Shown: positions 1 through 5,513 of the stretch, piece after piece | Layout: each line of letters opens with the position of its first letter | How positions within the stretch are numbered: the stretch's first letter is position 1 | Origin: Actinomycetota bacterium | GTDB taxonomy: Bacteria > Actinomycetota > Thermoleophilia > Gaiellales > Gaiellaceae | Length of the DNA stretch: 8,033 nucleotides | Direction: 5' to 3' | NCBI GenBank assembly: GCA_005885565.1 | Contig: VAXK01000012.1 | Coordinates: 1-8,033, forward strand | Translations under genes and position numbers: made by a program | The notes under the pieces: generated by a model | Database searches by the model: none | The model's input: the letters and a program-made list of their open reading frames with translations, nothing else | Told to the model about the DNA's origin: nothing

Positions 1-1079
1 GCCCAGGCCGAGCCGCCGTGGGTCAGGGTTCGCTGGAGGGCGAGGTCGAGCCCGTCGTCGCGGCCCTCGAGGCGCGTGCCGTCGACCGGGCACTCGCCTG
101 GCTCCGCCGACGCGCGCCCGCACTTCGGGCACTCCCAGGCCGGCCGGTGGGCGTCCTCCTGGAAGAGGAGCGTCTCCACGCGCCCGTCCGATGCGGACTC
201 GAGCGTCTCGTCCCAGCCCGCCGCGGCGCGGCCGCCGCGACCGGCCTCCTCGCGCCACCGCTCGAGCTTCTCGCGCTCGCGGCGCGCCCGGGCCTCCTCG
301 AGCACGGGCTTCACCACGGTGAGCAGCTCAGGCGGCCCCGCGTGCGCCTCGGCCTGCGTCCAGCCGACGATCGCGCTTTCGACCTCCTTCGACAGCAGCC
401 GGGCGAACTCGGCGCGCGTCTCCTCCGAGGAGACGACGACGACGTCGGCGCCGGTGCGCCGCTCGAGGGCGTCGAGCTCCTCGGCGACGCCGCGCAGGTG
501 GCGGAAGACGAGGTTCTCGATGTGCCGCTGGTAGCGCGCCTGCGACCAGCCGCCCTGGTCGTGGCGGCCCGGCTCATCCTCGGTTCGGTCGACGACCTCC
601 TGGAGCCGGCCGGCCCGGAGCCGGAAGAGCTCGCCGCGCTCGCGACCGACGACGGCCACGATCGCGCCGTCGCCGCGCCCGACGAGCGGTGCGAGCGGCA
701 CCAGGCTGAACGTGGGGCCGACGCCGACCGAGTCGCGAACCGGCTCGGGAAGCGGCAGTGTCCGCCAGACGCCGTCGAGGCCGGCGCAGAAGAGGGCGAA
801 GCCCCGCGCGCCGTCGCGGTCGAAGTCGGTCTCGAAGAAGCGGCGGATGCGCGCGAAGTCGGCCTTGAGGCCCTCACGCTCCTCGTGGGTCAGGCGGTCA
901 CGCTGCGCCGCCTCCCGCTTCTCGGCCTCGTCGAGGAGCGAGTTGATCTTCGTCGACACCTCGGGCGCCGTCGCCGCGAGCGCCGGGTCGAGGTTGAGGA
1001 AGATGCTGATCGCGCAACCCTTGCGGGCGCGAAAGCCGGCGAGGTCTCGGAGCCGGTCCCAGCTGACGGTGGCCGCCAC
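1..1079 (-). CDS. VLRF1/baeRF (eRF1-like) family protein, predicted peptidyl-tRNA hydrolase; 3' end off left edge
   Basis: Open from GTG at 1079 to the window edge: 359 codons, no stop. The family is the bacterial counterpart of eukaryotic eRF1/Vms1 (ANKZF1); Vms1 frees nascent chains from stalled ribosomes, and a similar rescue role is inferred here. Seen: N-terminal domain with CAISIFLNLDP (residues 22-32) and a charged helix; central VLRF1 core with GGWSQARYQRH at 176-186, where Vms1-type proteins carry the catalytic glycine/glutamine loop; GADVVVVSSEE (210-220); and an eRF1 domain-3-like tail with GRVETLLFQED (299-309) and a zinc-ribbon-like insert CPKC (317-320), C330, CPVDG. Family members usually end with a 'DLEPHGGIAALLRF'-like segment, so I estimate roughly 20 residues are missing. 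The start is supported by AAAGGAG about 7 nt upstream of GTG and a TAGAAT -10 candidate. It is divergent from the DUF488 gene. Family assignment is confident; the bacterial function is inferred. Confidence 0.85.
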   Translation of the reverse strand, partial: MAATVSWDRLRDLAGFRARKGCAISIFLNLDPALAATAPEVSTKINSLLDEAEKREAAQRDRLTHEEREGLKADFARIRRFFETDFDRDGARGFALFCAGLDGVWRTLPLPEPVRDSVGVGPTFSLVPLAPLVGRGDGAIVAVVGRERGELFRLRAGRLQEVVDRTEDEPGRHDQGGWSQARYQRHIENLVFRHLRGVAEELDALERRTGADVVVVSSEETRAEFARLLSKEVESAIVGWTQAEAHAGPPELLTVVKPVLEEARARREREKLERWREEAGRGGRAAAGWDETLESASDGRVETLLFQEDAHRPAWECPKCGRASAEPGECPVDGTRLEGRDDGLDLALQRTLTHGGSAW

Positions 1080-1119
1080 GTAGCTCTCCTTTCCCTGGGG
1101 GCGGGCATTCTAGGCCCCC
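1080..1119. promoter_or_regulatory. Divergent promoter region with inverted repeat and back-to-back -10-like boxes
   Basis: These 40 bp separate two head-to-head genes. On the minus strand, TAGAAT (complement of 1107-1112) matches TATAAT at 5 of 6 positions and lies about 20 nt upstream of the AAAGGAG ribosome site for the VLRF1 gene; no convincing -35 was found. On the plus strand, CATTCT (1106-1111) overlaps the same bases and sits 8 nt before the DUF488 ATG, a spacing that would suit a leaderless transcript. A perfect 7-bp inverted repeat, TGGGGGC (1096-1102) and GCCCCCA (1114-1120), flanks these boxes with an 11-nt centre and includes the A of the ATG. It could be an operator coordinating both genes. 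All of this is sequence inference. Confidence 0.4.
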
Positions 1120-1638
1120 ATGCTCGTGCACACGATCGGCCACGGGACGCGGCCGCTCGAGGAGCTCCTCGAGTGCCTGCGCGCCGCAGGCGTCGAGACG
1201 CTCGTCGACGTCCGCCGCTTCCCCGGCTCGCGCCGGAACCCGCAGTTCGGGCAGGCGCGGCTTCGGGAAGCGCTCGAGGCCGAAGGGATCGGCTACCACC
1301 ACGCCGTCGAGCTCGGCGGGCGGCTGAGCGGCGAGCCCGGCGAGGAGCGGTTCGCCTGCATCCGCACGGCGGCGTTCCGGAGCTACGCGGCGCGGATGGG
1401 CCGACCGGAGTGGCAGGAGGCGCTCGCCGCCGCGCTCGCGGAGCCCGCACCCTGCTTCATGTGCGCGGAGACGCTCTGGTGGCGCTGTCACCGCAGCCTG
1501 ATCGCCGAGCTCCTCGCCGCGCGCGGCCACCAGGTCGTCCACCTCGTCAGGCCGAACGAGCGGCGGCCGCACCGGCCCTCCGACGACGCCGAGCACCGAG
1601 GTGGAAAGTTGTTTCTTTGCGGGCATTTCGTCGCCTGA
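1120..1638 (+). CDS. DUF488 domain-containing protein
   Basis: 172 residues, the usual size for a single DUF488 domain; the biochemical role of the family is not established. Visible family motifs: TIGHGTR (5-11), VDVRRFPGSRRNPQF (29-43), ELGGR (64-68), FRSYAARM (86-93) and the cysteine-containing stretch MCAETLWWRCHRSLIAE (114-130), in which C115, E117, C123, H124 and R125 are the typical conserved residues. The end, GGKLFLCGHFVA, lacks extra domains. An in-frame TAG at 1111-1113 forces the start to ATG 1120, and there is no purine-rich ribosome site before it, only GGCCCCC, so a leaderless or weakly initiated message is likely. It diverges from the VLRF1/baeRF gene and is followed by a terminator-like hairpin 42 bp after its stop. 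It is soluble, with no signal peptide or membrane segment. Confidence 0.9.
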   Translation: MLVHTIGHGTRPLEELLECLRAAGVETLVDVRRFPGSRRNPQFGQARLREALEAEGIGYHHAVELGGRLSGEPGEERFACIRTAAFRSYAARMGRPEWQEALAAALAEPAPCFMCAETLWWRCHRSLIAELLAARGHQVVHLVRPNERRPHRPSDDAEHRGGKLFLCGHFVA

Positions 1639-1648
1639 GCGGGAAGGT

Positions 1649-1676
1649 TCGACCGGTGCGTGTCGTTGAATACCAT
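1649..1676 (+). promoter_or_regulatory. Possible promoter for trxB
   Basis: TCGACC (1649-1654; 4 of 6 to TTGACA) is followed after 16 nt by TACCAT (1671-1676; 4 of 6 to TATAAT), in a locally A/T-richer stretch after the DUF488 stop. Transcription would begin near 1683, in the first bases of the hairpin at 1681-1701, giving a short leader. The match is modest and no -10 extension is visible, so this is a weak call. Confidence 0.25.
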
Positions 1677-1680
1677 GTGT

Positions 1681-1711
1681 GCGGGCCCGACCCGGGCCCG
1701 CGGATTTTTTT
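1681..1711 (+). terminator. Strong intrinsic-terminator-like hairpin between DUF488 gene and trxB
   Basis: A perfect 9-bp, all G/C stem is formed by GCGGGCCCG (1681-1689) and CGGGCCCGC (1693-1701) with the 3-nt loop ACC. It is followed by GGA and seven T residues (1705-1711), the classical layout of a Rho-independent terminator on the plus strand. It lies 42 bp after the DUF488 stop and should end that transcript. The trxB ribosome site GGAGG starts at the very next base (1712), so there is no room for a promoter between the T-run and trxB. It may therefore also act as a leader hairpin or attenuator for trxB. Confidence 0.75.
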
Positions 1712-1720
1712 GGAGGAACA

Positions 1721-2707
1721 GTGGAAGAGAACGGTGTGCGCGACGTGATCGTGATCGGCGGCGGGCCGGCCGGCTACACGGCGGCGCTCTATGCCGCCCG
1801 CGCGAATCTGGATCCGCTGGTGGTCGAGGGCTTCCAGTGGGGCGGCCAGCTGATGATCACGAGCGACGTCGAGAACTACCCCGGGTACCCGGAGGGCATC
1901 CTCGGGCCGACGATGATGGAGGAGTTCCGGCGCCAGGCGGGTCGCTTCGGCGCCGAGTTCGTGACGGACGACGTCACACGCGTCGACTTCTCCGAGCGCC
2001 CGTTCAAGGTGTGGGTCGGCGACGACCTCTACACCGCTGAGGCGGTCGTCGTCGCCACCGGCGCGAGCGCGCGGAAGCTGGGCGTCCGAGGCGAGCGGGA
2101 ATACCAGGGCCGCGGCGTGACCTACTGCGCGGTCTGTGACGCTGCGTTCTACCCGGACAAGGAGGTCGTCGTCGTGGGCGGCGGCGACTCGGCGATGGAG
2201 GAGGCGCTCTTCCTGACGAAGTTCGCGAGCAAGGTGACGATCGTCCACCGGCGCGACGAGTTCCGCGCCTCGCCGATCATGGTCGACCGTGCGCGGGCGA
2301 ACGACAAGATCGAGTTCGTCACGAACGCGGTCGTCGAGGACGTCGTCGGCGACGAGCGCGCGATCAACGCCGTCCGGCTGCGCTCGACGGCGGACGACTC
2401 GACGTGGGAGCTGCCGGCCGAGGGCCTCTTCGTGGCGATCGGCCACGACCCCACGACGAGCATCTTCCTCGACCAGCTCGACCACGACGAGGCGGGCTAC
2501 CTCGTGACCGAGCCGGGCTCGACGCGGACGAACGTCCCCGGCGTGTTCGCGGTCGGCGACGTCGTCGACCACACGTACCGGCAGGCGATCACCGCGGCGG
2601 GCTCCGGATGTATGGGCGCGCTCGACGCCGAGCGCTTCCTCTCCGAGCAGCACGGTCATCCCGAGGCGGCGCTGACGGCGCCGCGCGCGGAGGCAGCGGA
2701 GGTCTAG
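1721..2707 (+). CDS. trxB: Thioredoxin reductase (NADPH, FAD-dependent)
   Basis: 328 residues, the normal length of low-molecular-weight bacterial TrxB. It transfers electrons from NADPH through FAD and a redox disulfide to thioredoxin in the cytosol. Seen in order: FAD dinucleotide fold GGGPAG (13-18); WGGQL and ENYPGYPEG (40-59); ATGA (112-115); active-site CAVC (136-139) followed by DAAF where DGFF or DGAF is more common; NADPH fold GGGDSAMEEA (153-162); HRRDEFR (176-182), which contacts the NADPH 2'-phosphate; GVFAVGD (274-280) and YRQAITAAGSGCMGA (286-300) closing the FAD site. The start is GTG 1721, 4 nt after GGAGG (1712-1716); the in-frame GTG at 1679 would translate the hairpin and is unlikely. 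No thioredoxin gene follows; a CorA-like gene begins 26 bp downstream and is probably co-transcribed. Confidence 0.95.
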   Translation: MEENGVRDVIVIGGGPAGYTAALYAARANLDPLVVEGFQWGGQLMITSDVENYPGYPEGILGPTMMEEFRRQAGRFGAEFVTDDVTRVDFSERPFKVWVGDDLYTAEAVVVATGASARKLGVRGEREYQGRGVTYCAVCDAAFYPDKEVVVVGGGDSAMEEALFLTKFASKVTIVHRRDEFRASPIMVDRARANDKIEFVTNAVVEDVVGDERAINAVRLRSTADDSTWELPAEGLFVAIGHDPTTSIFLDQLDHDEAGYLVTEPGSTRTNVPGVFAVGDVVDHTYRQAITAAGSGCMGALDAERFLSEQHGHPEAALTAPRAEAAEV

Positions 2708-2724
2708 CCCGGCGGGCGTCGAAC

Positions 2725-2742
2725 CTCGGCCGGATGGCCGAG
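2725..2742 (+). promoter_or_regulatory. Small hairpin enclosing the corA start codon
   Basis: CTCGGCC (2725-2731) and GGCCGAG (2736-2742) form a perfect 7-bp stem with the 4-nt loop GGAT (2732-2735). The ATG (2734-2736) straddles the loop and the 3' arm. No good ribosome site is present, so translation may depend on ribosomes arriving from trxB, whose stop is 18 bp before the stem. In G+C-rich DNA such a stem could be chance. Confidence 0.35.
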
Positions 2743-3726
2743 TGGATCGACCTGCTCGACCCGAGCCGCGACGAGCTCGAGCAGGCACTGCCGGTCTCCA
2801 TCCACGACCGGGCGCTCAAGCTCCTGCTCGAGCCGGCGCGCCACGACGACGAGCCGCGGCCACGGCTCGAGGGACACCACGACTACGTCTTCGGCGTGAT
2901 CCTCGTACCTGTCTGCCTGCGCGAGGAGGACCGCGTCTTCTACCAGGAGGTCGACCTCATCGTGACGCACGGCCGACTCCTCACGGTGAGGAAGACGCCG
3001 GAGCGCGGCTTCCCATTCGACCCGGCCGAGGCGATGGCGGTGGCGCGGGCGCTCCCGGACGCGGGAGCGGGTGACATTGCGCAGGCGCTCGCCGACCTCG
3101 TCGCCGAGGACTATCTCAACCTCGTCGACGCCCTGAACGACGAGATCGACGAGCTCGAGGACGGCGTCGAGCGGTGGCCCGCGTCGCAGATCCGCGACCG
3201 GATCTCGCGCCTCCGCCACGACCTCCTGCACGTCCGCCGCACCCTCGCTCCGACACGCGACGCGATCCACCGCATCGTCGACCGCCGGCTGGACGTCGCA
3301 GGCGACAGAGAGCTCTTCACGCGCCGGGTCGAGATCGACTTCTCCGACGTCTACGACAAGCTGCTCCGGGCCATGGACGGCCTCGACCTGTCCCGCGACC
3401 TGCTGGCGAGCGTCCGCGACTACCACCAGGCGAAGATCGCCAACGACCAGAACGAGGTGATGAAGGTCCTCACCGCGATCGCGTCGATCCTGCTCCTCCC
3501 CACCTTCATCGTCGGCCTGTACGGACAGAACTTCCGCCACATCCCGGAGCTCCATTGGAGCTTCGGCTACTGGTGGGCGTGGGGCTGGATCCTCGTCACG
3601 ACGGCGATCCAGCTCTTCATCTTCAGGTGGCTCGGCTGGATCGGCGGCGACCCGCTCGGTCGGCCCAAGCTGCCGCCGCTCAGGACGATCGACCCGCGGC
3701 AGCTCAGGCGTCTCCGCCGTCGCTAG
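2734..3726 (+). CDS. corA: CorA-family divalent cation transporter with variant pore motif YGQNF
   Basis: 330 residues, typical of CorA-type channels, which are pentamers importing Mg2+ (in some members Co2+ or Ni2+). A large soluble N-terminal domain (1 to about 235) is rich in acidic and coiled helical segments (for example LNLVDALNDEIDELEDGVE, near 129-147) leading to the long stalk helix. TM1 is about 243-262 (TAIASILLLPTFIVG), followed by YGQNF (263-267), the loop RHIPELHW (268-275) and TM2 at about 279-297. The usual motif is YGMNF: N266 and E272 are kept, but Met is Gln (Q265) and the acidic residue after the motif in Thermotoga CorA is R268. The Arg-rich tail faces the cytosol. ATG 2734 is the first start after the trxB stop; it has no clear ribosome site and lies in a small hairpin. 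The symbol gives the family; ion selectivity is not shown. Confidence 0.85.
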   Translation: MAEWIDLLDPSRDELEQALPVSIHDRALKLLLEPARHDDEPRPRLEGHHDYVFGVILVPVCLREEDRVFYQEVDLIVTHGRLLTVRKTPERGFPFDPAEAMAVARALPDAGAGDIAQALADLVAEDYLNLVDALNDEIDELEDGVERWPASQIRDRISRLRHDLLHVRRTLAPTRDAIHRIVDRRLDVAGDRELFTRRVEIDFSDVYDKLLRAMDGLDLSRDLLASVRDYHQAKIANDQNEVMKVLTAIASILLLPTFIVGLYGQNFRHIPELHWSFGYWWAWGWILVTTAIQLFIFRWLGWIGGDPLGRPKLPPLRTIDPRQLRRLRRR

Positions 3727-3738
3727 CATCGCCGCGAG

Positions 3739-4185
3739 ATGCCGTTCTTCATCTGCCCGAACTGCAAGGAGCGCTCGGTCGACCACGACCGGCTGGAGGA
3801 GCTCGACGACGTCCCGGTCGCCTGCCACCACTGCGGCTTCGGCTTCCTCTTCGAGCTCATGGACGACTACTACCCCGCGCCGAACGCGGGCCTCGTCGTC
3901 TGCGACCAGGAGGGTCGGGTGCTCGCCTGCGGCCGCGGTGTCTTCGAGCTGACCGGCTACTCGGAGGGCGCCCTGCTCGGCCGCGAGGTGATGGGAGCGC
4001 TCGGCCTGAGCGGCTTCGCGCCGGAACGCAACCCGGCGCAGCTCGCGCTCGAGTGGGGCGTGCGGAGGCTCGGCGAGGAGCTCGAGCTCGAGACCCGCGC
4101 CGGCGTGAAGAAGCCGGTGAAGGGCGACTTCTTCCCCGCCTACGACTCCGACGGCGGGCTCCTCGTCGCCTTGTCGCCGCGATAG
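3739..4185 (+). CDS. Small zinc-ribbon plus PAS domain protein
   Basis: 148 residues in two parts. The N-terminus has a four-cysteine zinc ribbon, CPNC (6-9) and CHHC (29-32), followed by the aromatic/acidic linker GFGFLFELMDDYYPAPN (33-49). The remainder (about 47-148) is one PAS domain: AGLVVCDQEGRVLACG (50-65), then VFELTGYSEGALLGREV (68-84), the typical PAS helix and GR motif, and a final sheet ending GGLLVALSPR. There is no histidine kinase, GGDEF, HTH or other output domain and no membrane segment. It may sense a ligand or redox state and pass it on by protein contact, or bind metal; this is not established. ATG 3739 lies 12 bp after the corA stop with only GCGAG before it, suggesting coupling to corA. 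I recall similar two-domain proteins from Thermoleophilia but cannot verify this here. Confidence 0.8.
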   Translation: MPFFICPNCKERSVDHDRLEELDDVPVACHHCGFGFLFELMDDYYPAPNAGLVVCDQEGRVLACGRGVFELTGYSEGALLGREVMGALGLSGFAPERNPAQLALEWGVRRLGEELELETRAGVKKPVKGDFFPAYDSDGGLLVALSPR

Positions 4186-4343
4186 AGGAGGACCCCGGCC
4201 GATCGACTGGTCGGTTCAGACGCGCCGGCCGGGCCGCTCGGTGCCAGGCACGTGCCTGGCACCGACCAGGAGCGCGCCCACGCCAGAACGGCTTGGCGAT
4301 GCCGTTTCGGCCCGCTTCGACTGTCCCCTCCTGTCCGGAACGG
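4186..4343. other. Convergent intergenic region with several inverted repeats
   Basis: 158 bp lie between the stop of the Zn-ribbon/PAS gene and the stop of the YibE/F gene, which converge. No gene is supported here. Besides the 28-bp palindrome at 4238-4265, there is a 9-bp inverted repeat CTGGTCGGT (4207-4215) with ACCGACCAG (4261-4269) that partly overlaps it. A small stem AACGGC (4287-4292) and GCCGTT (4301-4306) competes with CGCCA (4281-4285) and TGGCG (4294-4298). None is followed by a T-run on either strand, so terminator activity for either operon is possible but not shown. Confidence 0.6.
4238..4265. repeat. Perfect 28-bp palindrome, candidate REP-like element or bidirectional terminator
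   Basis: The half-site TCGGTGCCAGGCAC (4238-4251) is followed directly by its exact reverse complement GTGCCTGGCACCGA (4252-4265), with no spacer. It lies in the middle of the gap between two convergent operons. It would form a long cruciform or RNA hairpin on both strands. Extragenic palindromes of this GGTGCCAGGCAC type are, from memory, repeated in some other high-G+C bacterial genomes, but only one copy occurs in this window, so its repeat status is unproven. There is no poly-T tract for classical termination. Confidence 0.7.
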
Positions 4344-5513
4344 TCAGTGCGCGTGCGCATGCGCCTCGCCCAGCTGGCGGTCGCGCAGGTGGAGGGCGAG
4401 GATCGCCGCGATCGCGGTCGTGATCGGCATCGAGGCGATCAGGCCGATCGAGCCGACGAGCGTGGCGACGACCTCTTCGGCGACCGACTCGCTGTTGATC
4501 GCGTCCGTGAAGGTCGTGCCGCCGATCGAGAAGATGAGCAGGACGGGCAGCGAAGCCCCGGCGTAGGCGAAGACGAGCGTGTTCACCGTCGCCGCGATGT
4601 GGTCGTGGCCGACGCCGAGCGCCCCGGTGAAGAGCCGCTTGAAGCCGAGCGCAGGGTTCGCCCGCCGCAGCGCGATCACGGTCGACGCCTGGCTGACCGT
4701 GAGGTCGACGAGCACGCCGAGCGCGCCGACGACCATCCCCGCGAGCAGTAGGCCCTGGAGCGAGATGCGCGTCGAGGCGCTGAGGTAGAGCGCCTCCTCC
4801 GAGGCCGTCCCGGCGAGGTGCGCGAGGTGCGTGAAAGCCTCGGCGAGCCCGACGGCGAGGAGCAAGGAGACGCCCGTGCCGAGCCACGCCGCGATCGCCT
4901 TCGCGCCGAAGCCGTAGCAGAGCGGCATCGTGACGAGCATGACGGCGAAGGAGCCGACGACCGCCACGCCGAGCGCGGAGTGCCCGTGCAGGATCGCGGG
5001 GATCAGGAACTCGACCACGATCAGGAGGCTCGCGACGAGCCCGACGAGCGCGCGCAGGCCGTGCAGGCGCCCGGTCGCAAGAAGGAGGACGGCGAAGCCG
5101 ATCGCCAGCCAGAGCATCGGCAGGCGGCGGTCGTAGTCCGCGAACGCGTACGGCGCGACGGGCTGGGCCACAACTCCCGGAGGCGGGGCCGGGGTCTTGA
5201 AGACACGGATCCGGTCGCCCGCGGCGAGGCTGCCGAAGCCGGTCGTCCCCGCGATCAGGAGCGTCGTCGTCTTGCCGCGGTCGGCGCCCTCGGTCAGCTT
5301 CGCGTGCACCGTGCGGCAGCCGGCCGCTCCCGCGATCGTGCAGCGCGTCCGGACGACGGAGACCACCTTCGCGCCGAGCGTCTTCTGCGTCGTGATCGAG
5401 CGCGGACGGGCCACGCTCCCGTGCGGCCAGAGCGTGACGAGCCCGATGATCGTCGCCGCGACCGCGACGGCCGAGGCGAGCACCATGAGGTTGACGGTCA
5501 GCGACCGGCTCAA
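4344..5513 (-). CDS. YibE/F family multi-pass membrane protein
   Basis: 389 residues from the chosen TTG. The family has unknown biochemical function. Layout: one N-terminal membrane segment (about 7-29), an outside domain (about 30-128) with a possible disulfide pair C58/C66 and ending in YAFADYDRRLPML (122-134), then about seven more membrane segments (near 131-148, 153-175, 181-200, 206-224, 252-272, 310-330, 348-374). Family hallmarks: GALGVLVDLTVSQAST (263-278), GHDHIAATVNTLVFAYAGAS (302-321) and NSESVAEEVVATLVGSIGL (340-358). It ends in HAHAH (385-389), potentially metal binding. TTG 5513 overlaps the znuB TGA as TTGA, so translation is probably coupled; ATG 5486 (380 residues) and GTG 5537 are alternatives, with no decisive ribosome site. 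As last gene of the znu operon, a role in zinc or other metal homeostasis is inferred. Confidence 0.85.
   Translation of the reverse strand: MSRSLTVNLMVLASAVAVAATIIGLVTLWPHGSVARPRSITTQKTLGAKVVSVVRTRCTIAGAAGCRTVHAKLTEGADRGKTTTLLIAGTTGFGSLAAGDRIRVFKTPAPPPGVVAQPVAPYAFADYDRRLPMLWLAIGFAVLLLATGRLHGLRALVGLVASLLIVVEFLIPAILHGHSALGVAVVGSFAVMLVTMPLCYGFGAKAIAAWLGTGVSLLLAVGLAEAFTHLAHLAGTASEEALYLSASTRISLQGLLLAGMVVGALGVLVDLTVSQASTVIALRRANPALGFKRLFTGALGVGHDHIAATVNTLVFAYAGASLPVLLIFSIGGTTFTDAINSESVAEEVVATLVGSIGLIASMPITTAIAAILALHLRDRQLGEAHAHAH

Noticed and set aside
428..445. Repeated GAC triplets as a microsatellite
   Set aside because: They encode the VVVV strand in the VLRF1 core on the minus strand and reflect codon use, not a repeat element.
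1679..1720. Earlier GTG start for trxB at 1679
   Set aside because: It would translate the terminator-like hairpin and add 14 residues not seen in TrxB; GTG 1721 has GGAGG in place.
18..1748. 576-residue plus-strand open frame
   Set aside because: It runs antisense to the VLRF1 gene, then across the DUF488 gene and the hairpin in another frame. Its sequence is low-complexity Arg/Ala/Glu with no family motif; an artefact of high G+C.
1547..2788. 413-residue minus-strand frame opposite trxB
   Set aside because: Opposite-strand shadow of trxB, which has all motifs of a real enzyme; the antisense product is Arg/Val/Asp-rich without a recognisable domain.
2704..3831. 375-residue minus-strand frame opposite corA
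   Set aside because: Shadow of the CorA-family gene; no start signal or domain.
4281..4306. Intrinsic terminator for the znu-YibE/F operon
   Set aside because: Two weak, mutually exclusive stems and no T-run on the minus strand; not enough for a terminator call.
3174..4751. 525-residue plus-strand frame
   Set aside because: Crosses the corA end, the Zn-ribbon/PAS gene and the convergent region in the wrong frame, and runs into the antisense of YibE/F; Arg/Pro-rich low complexity.
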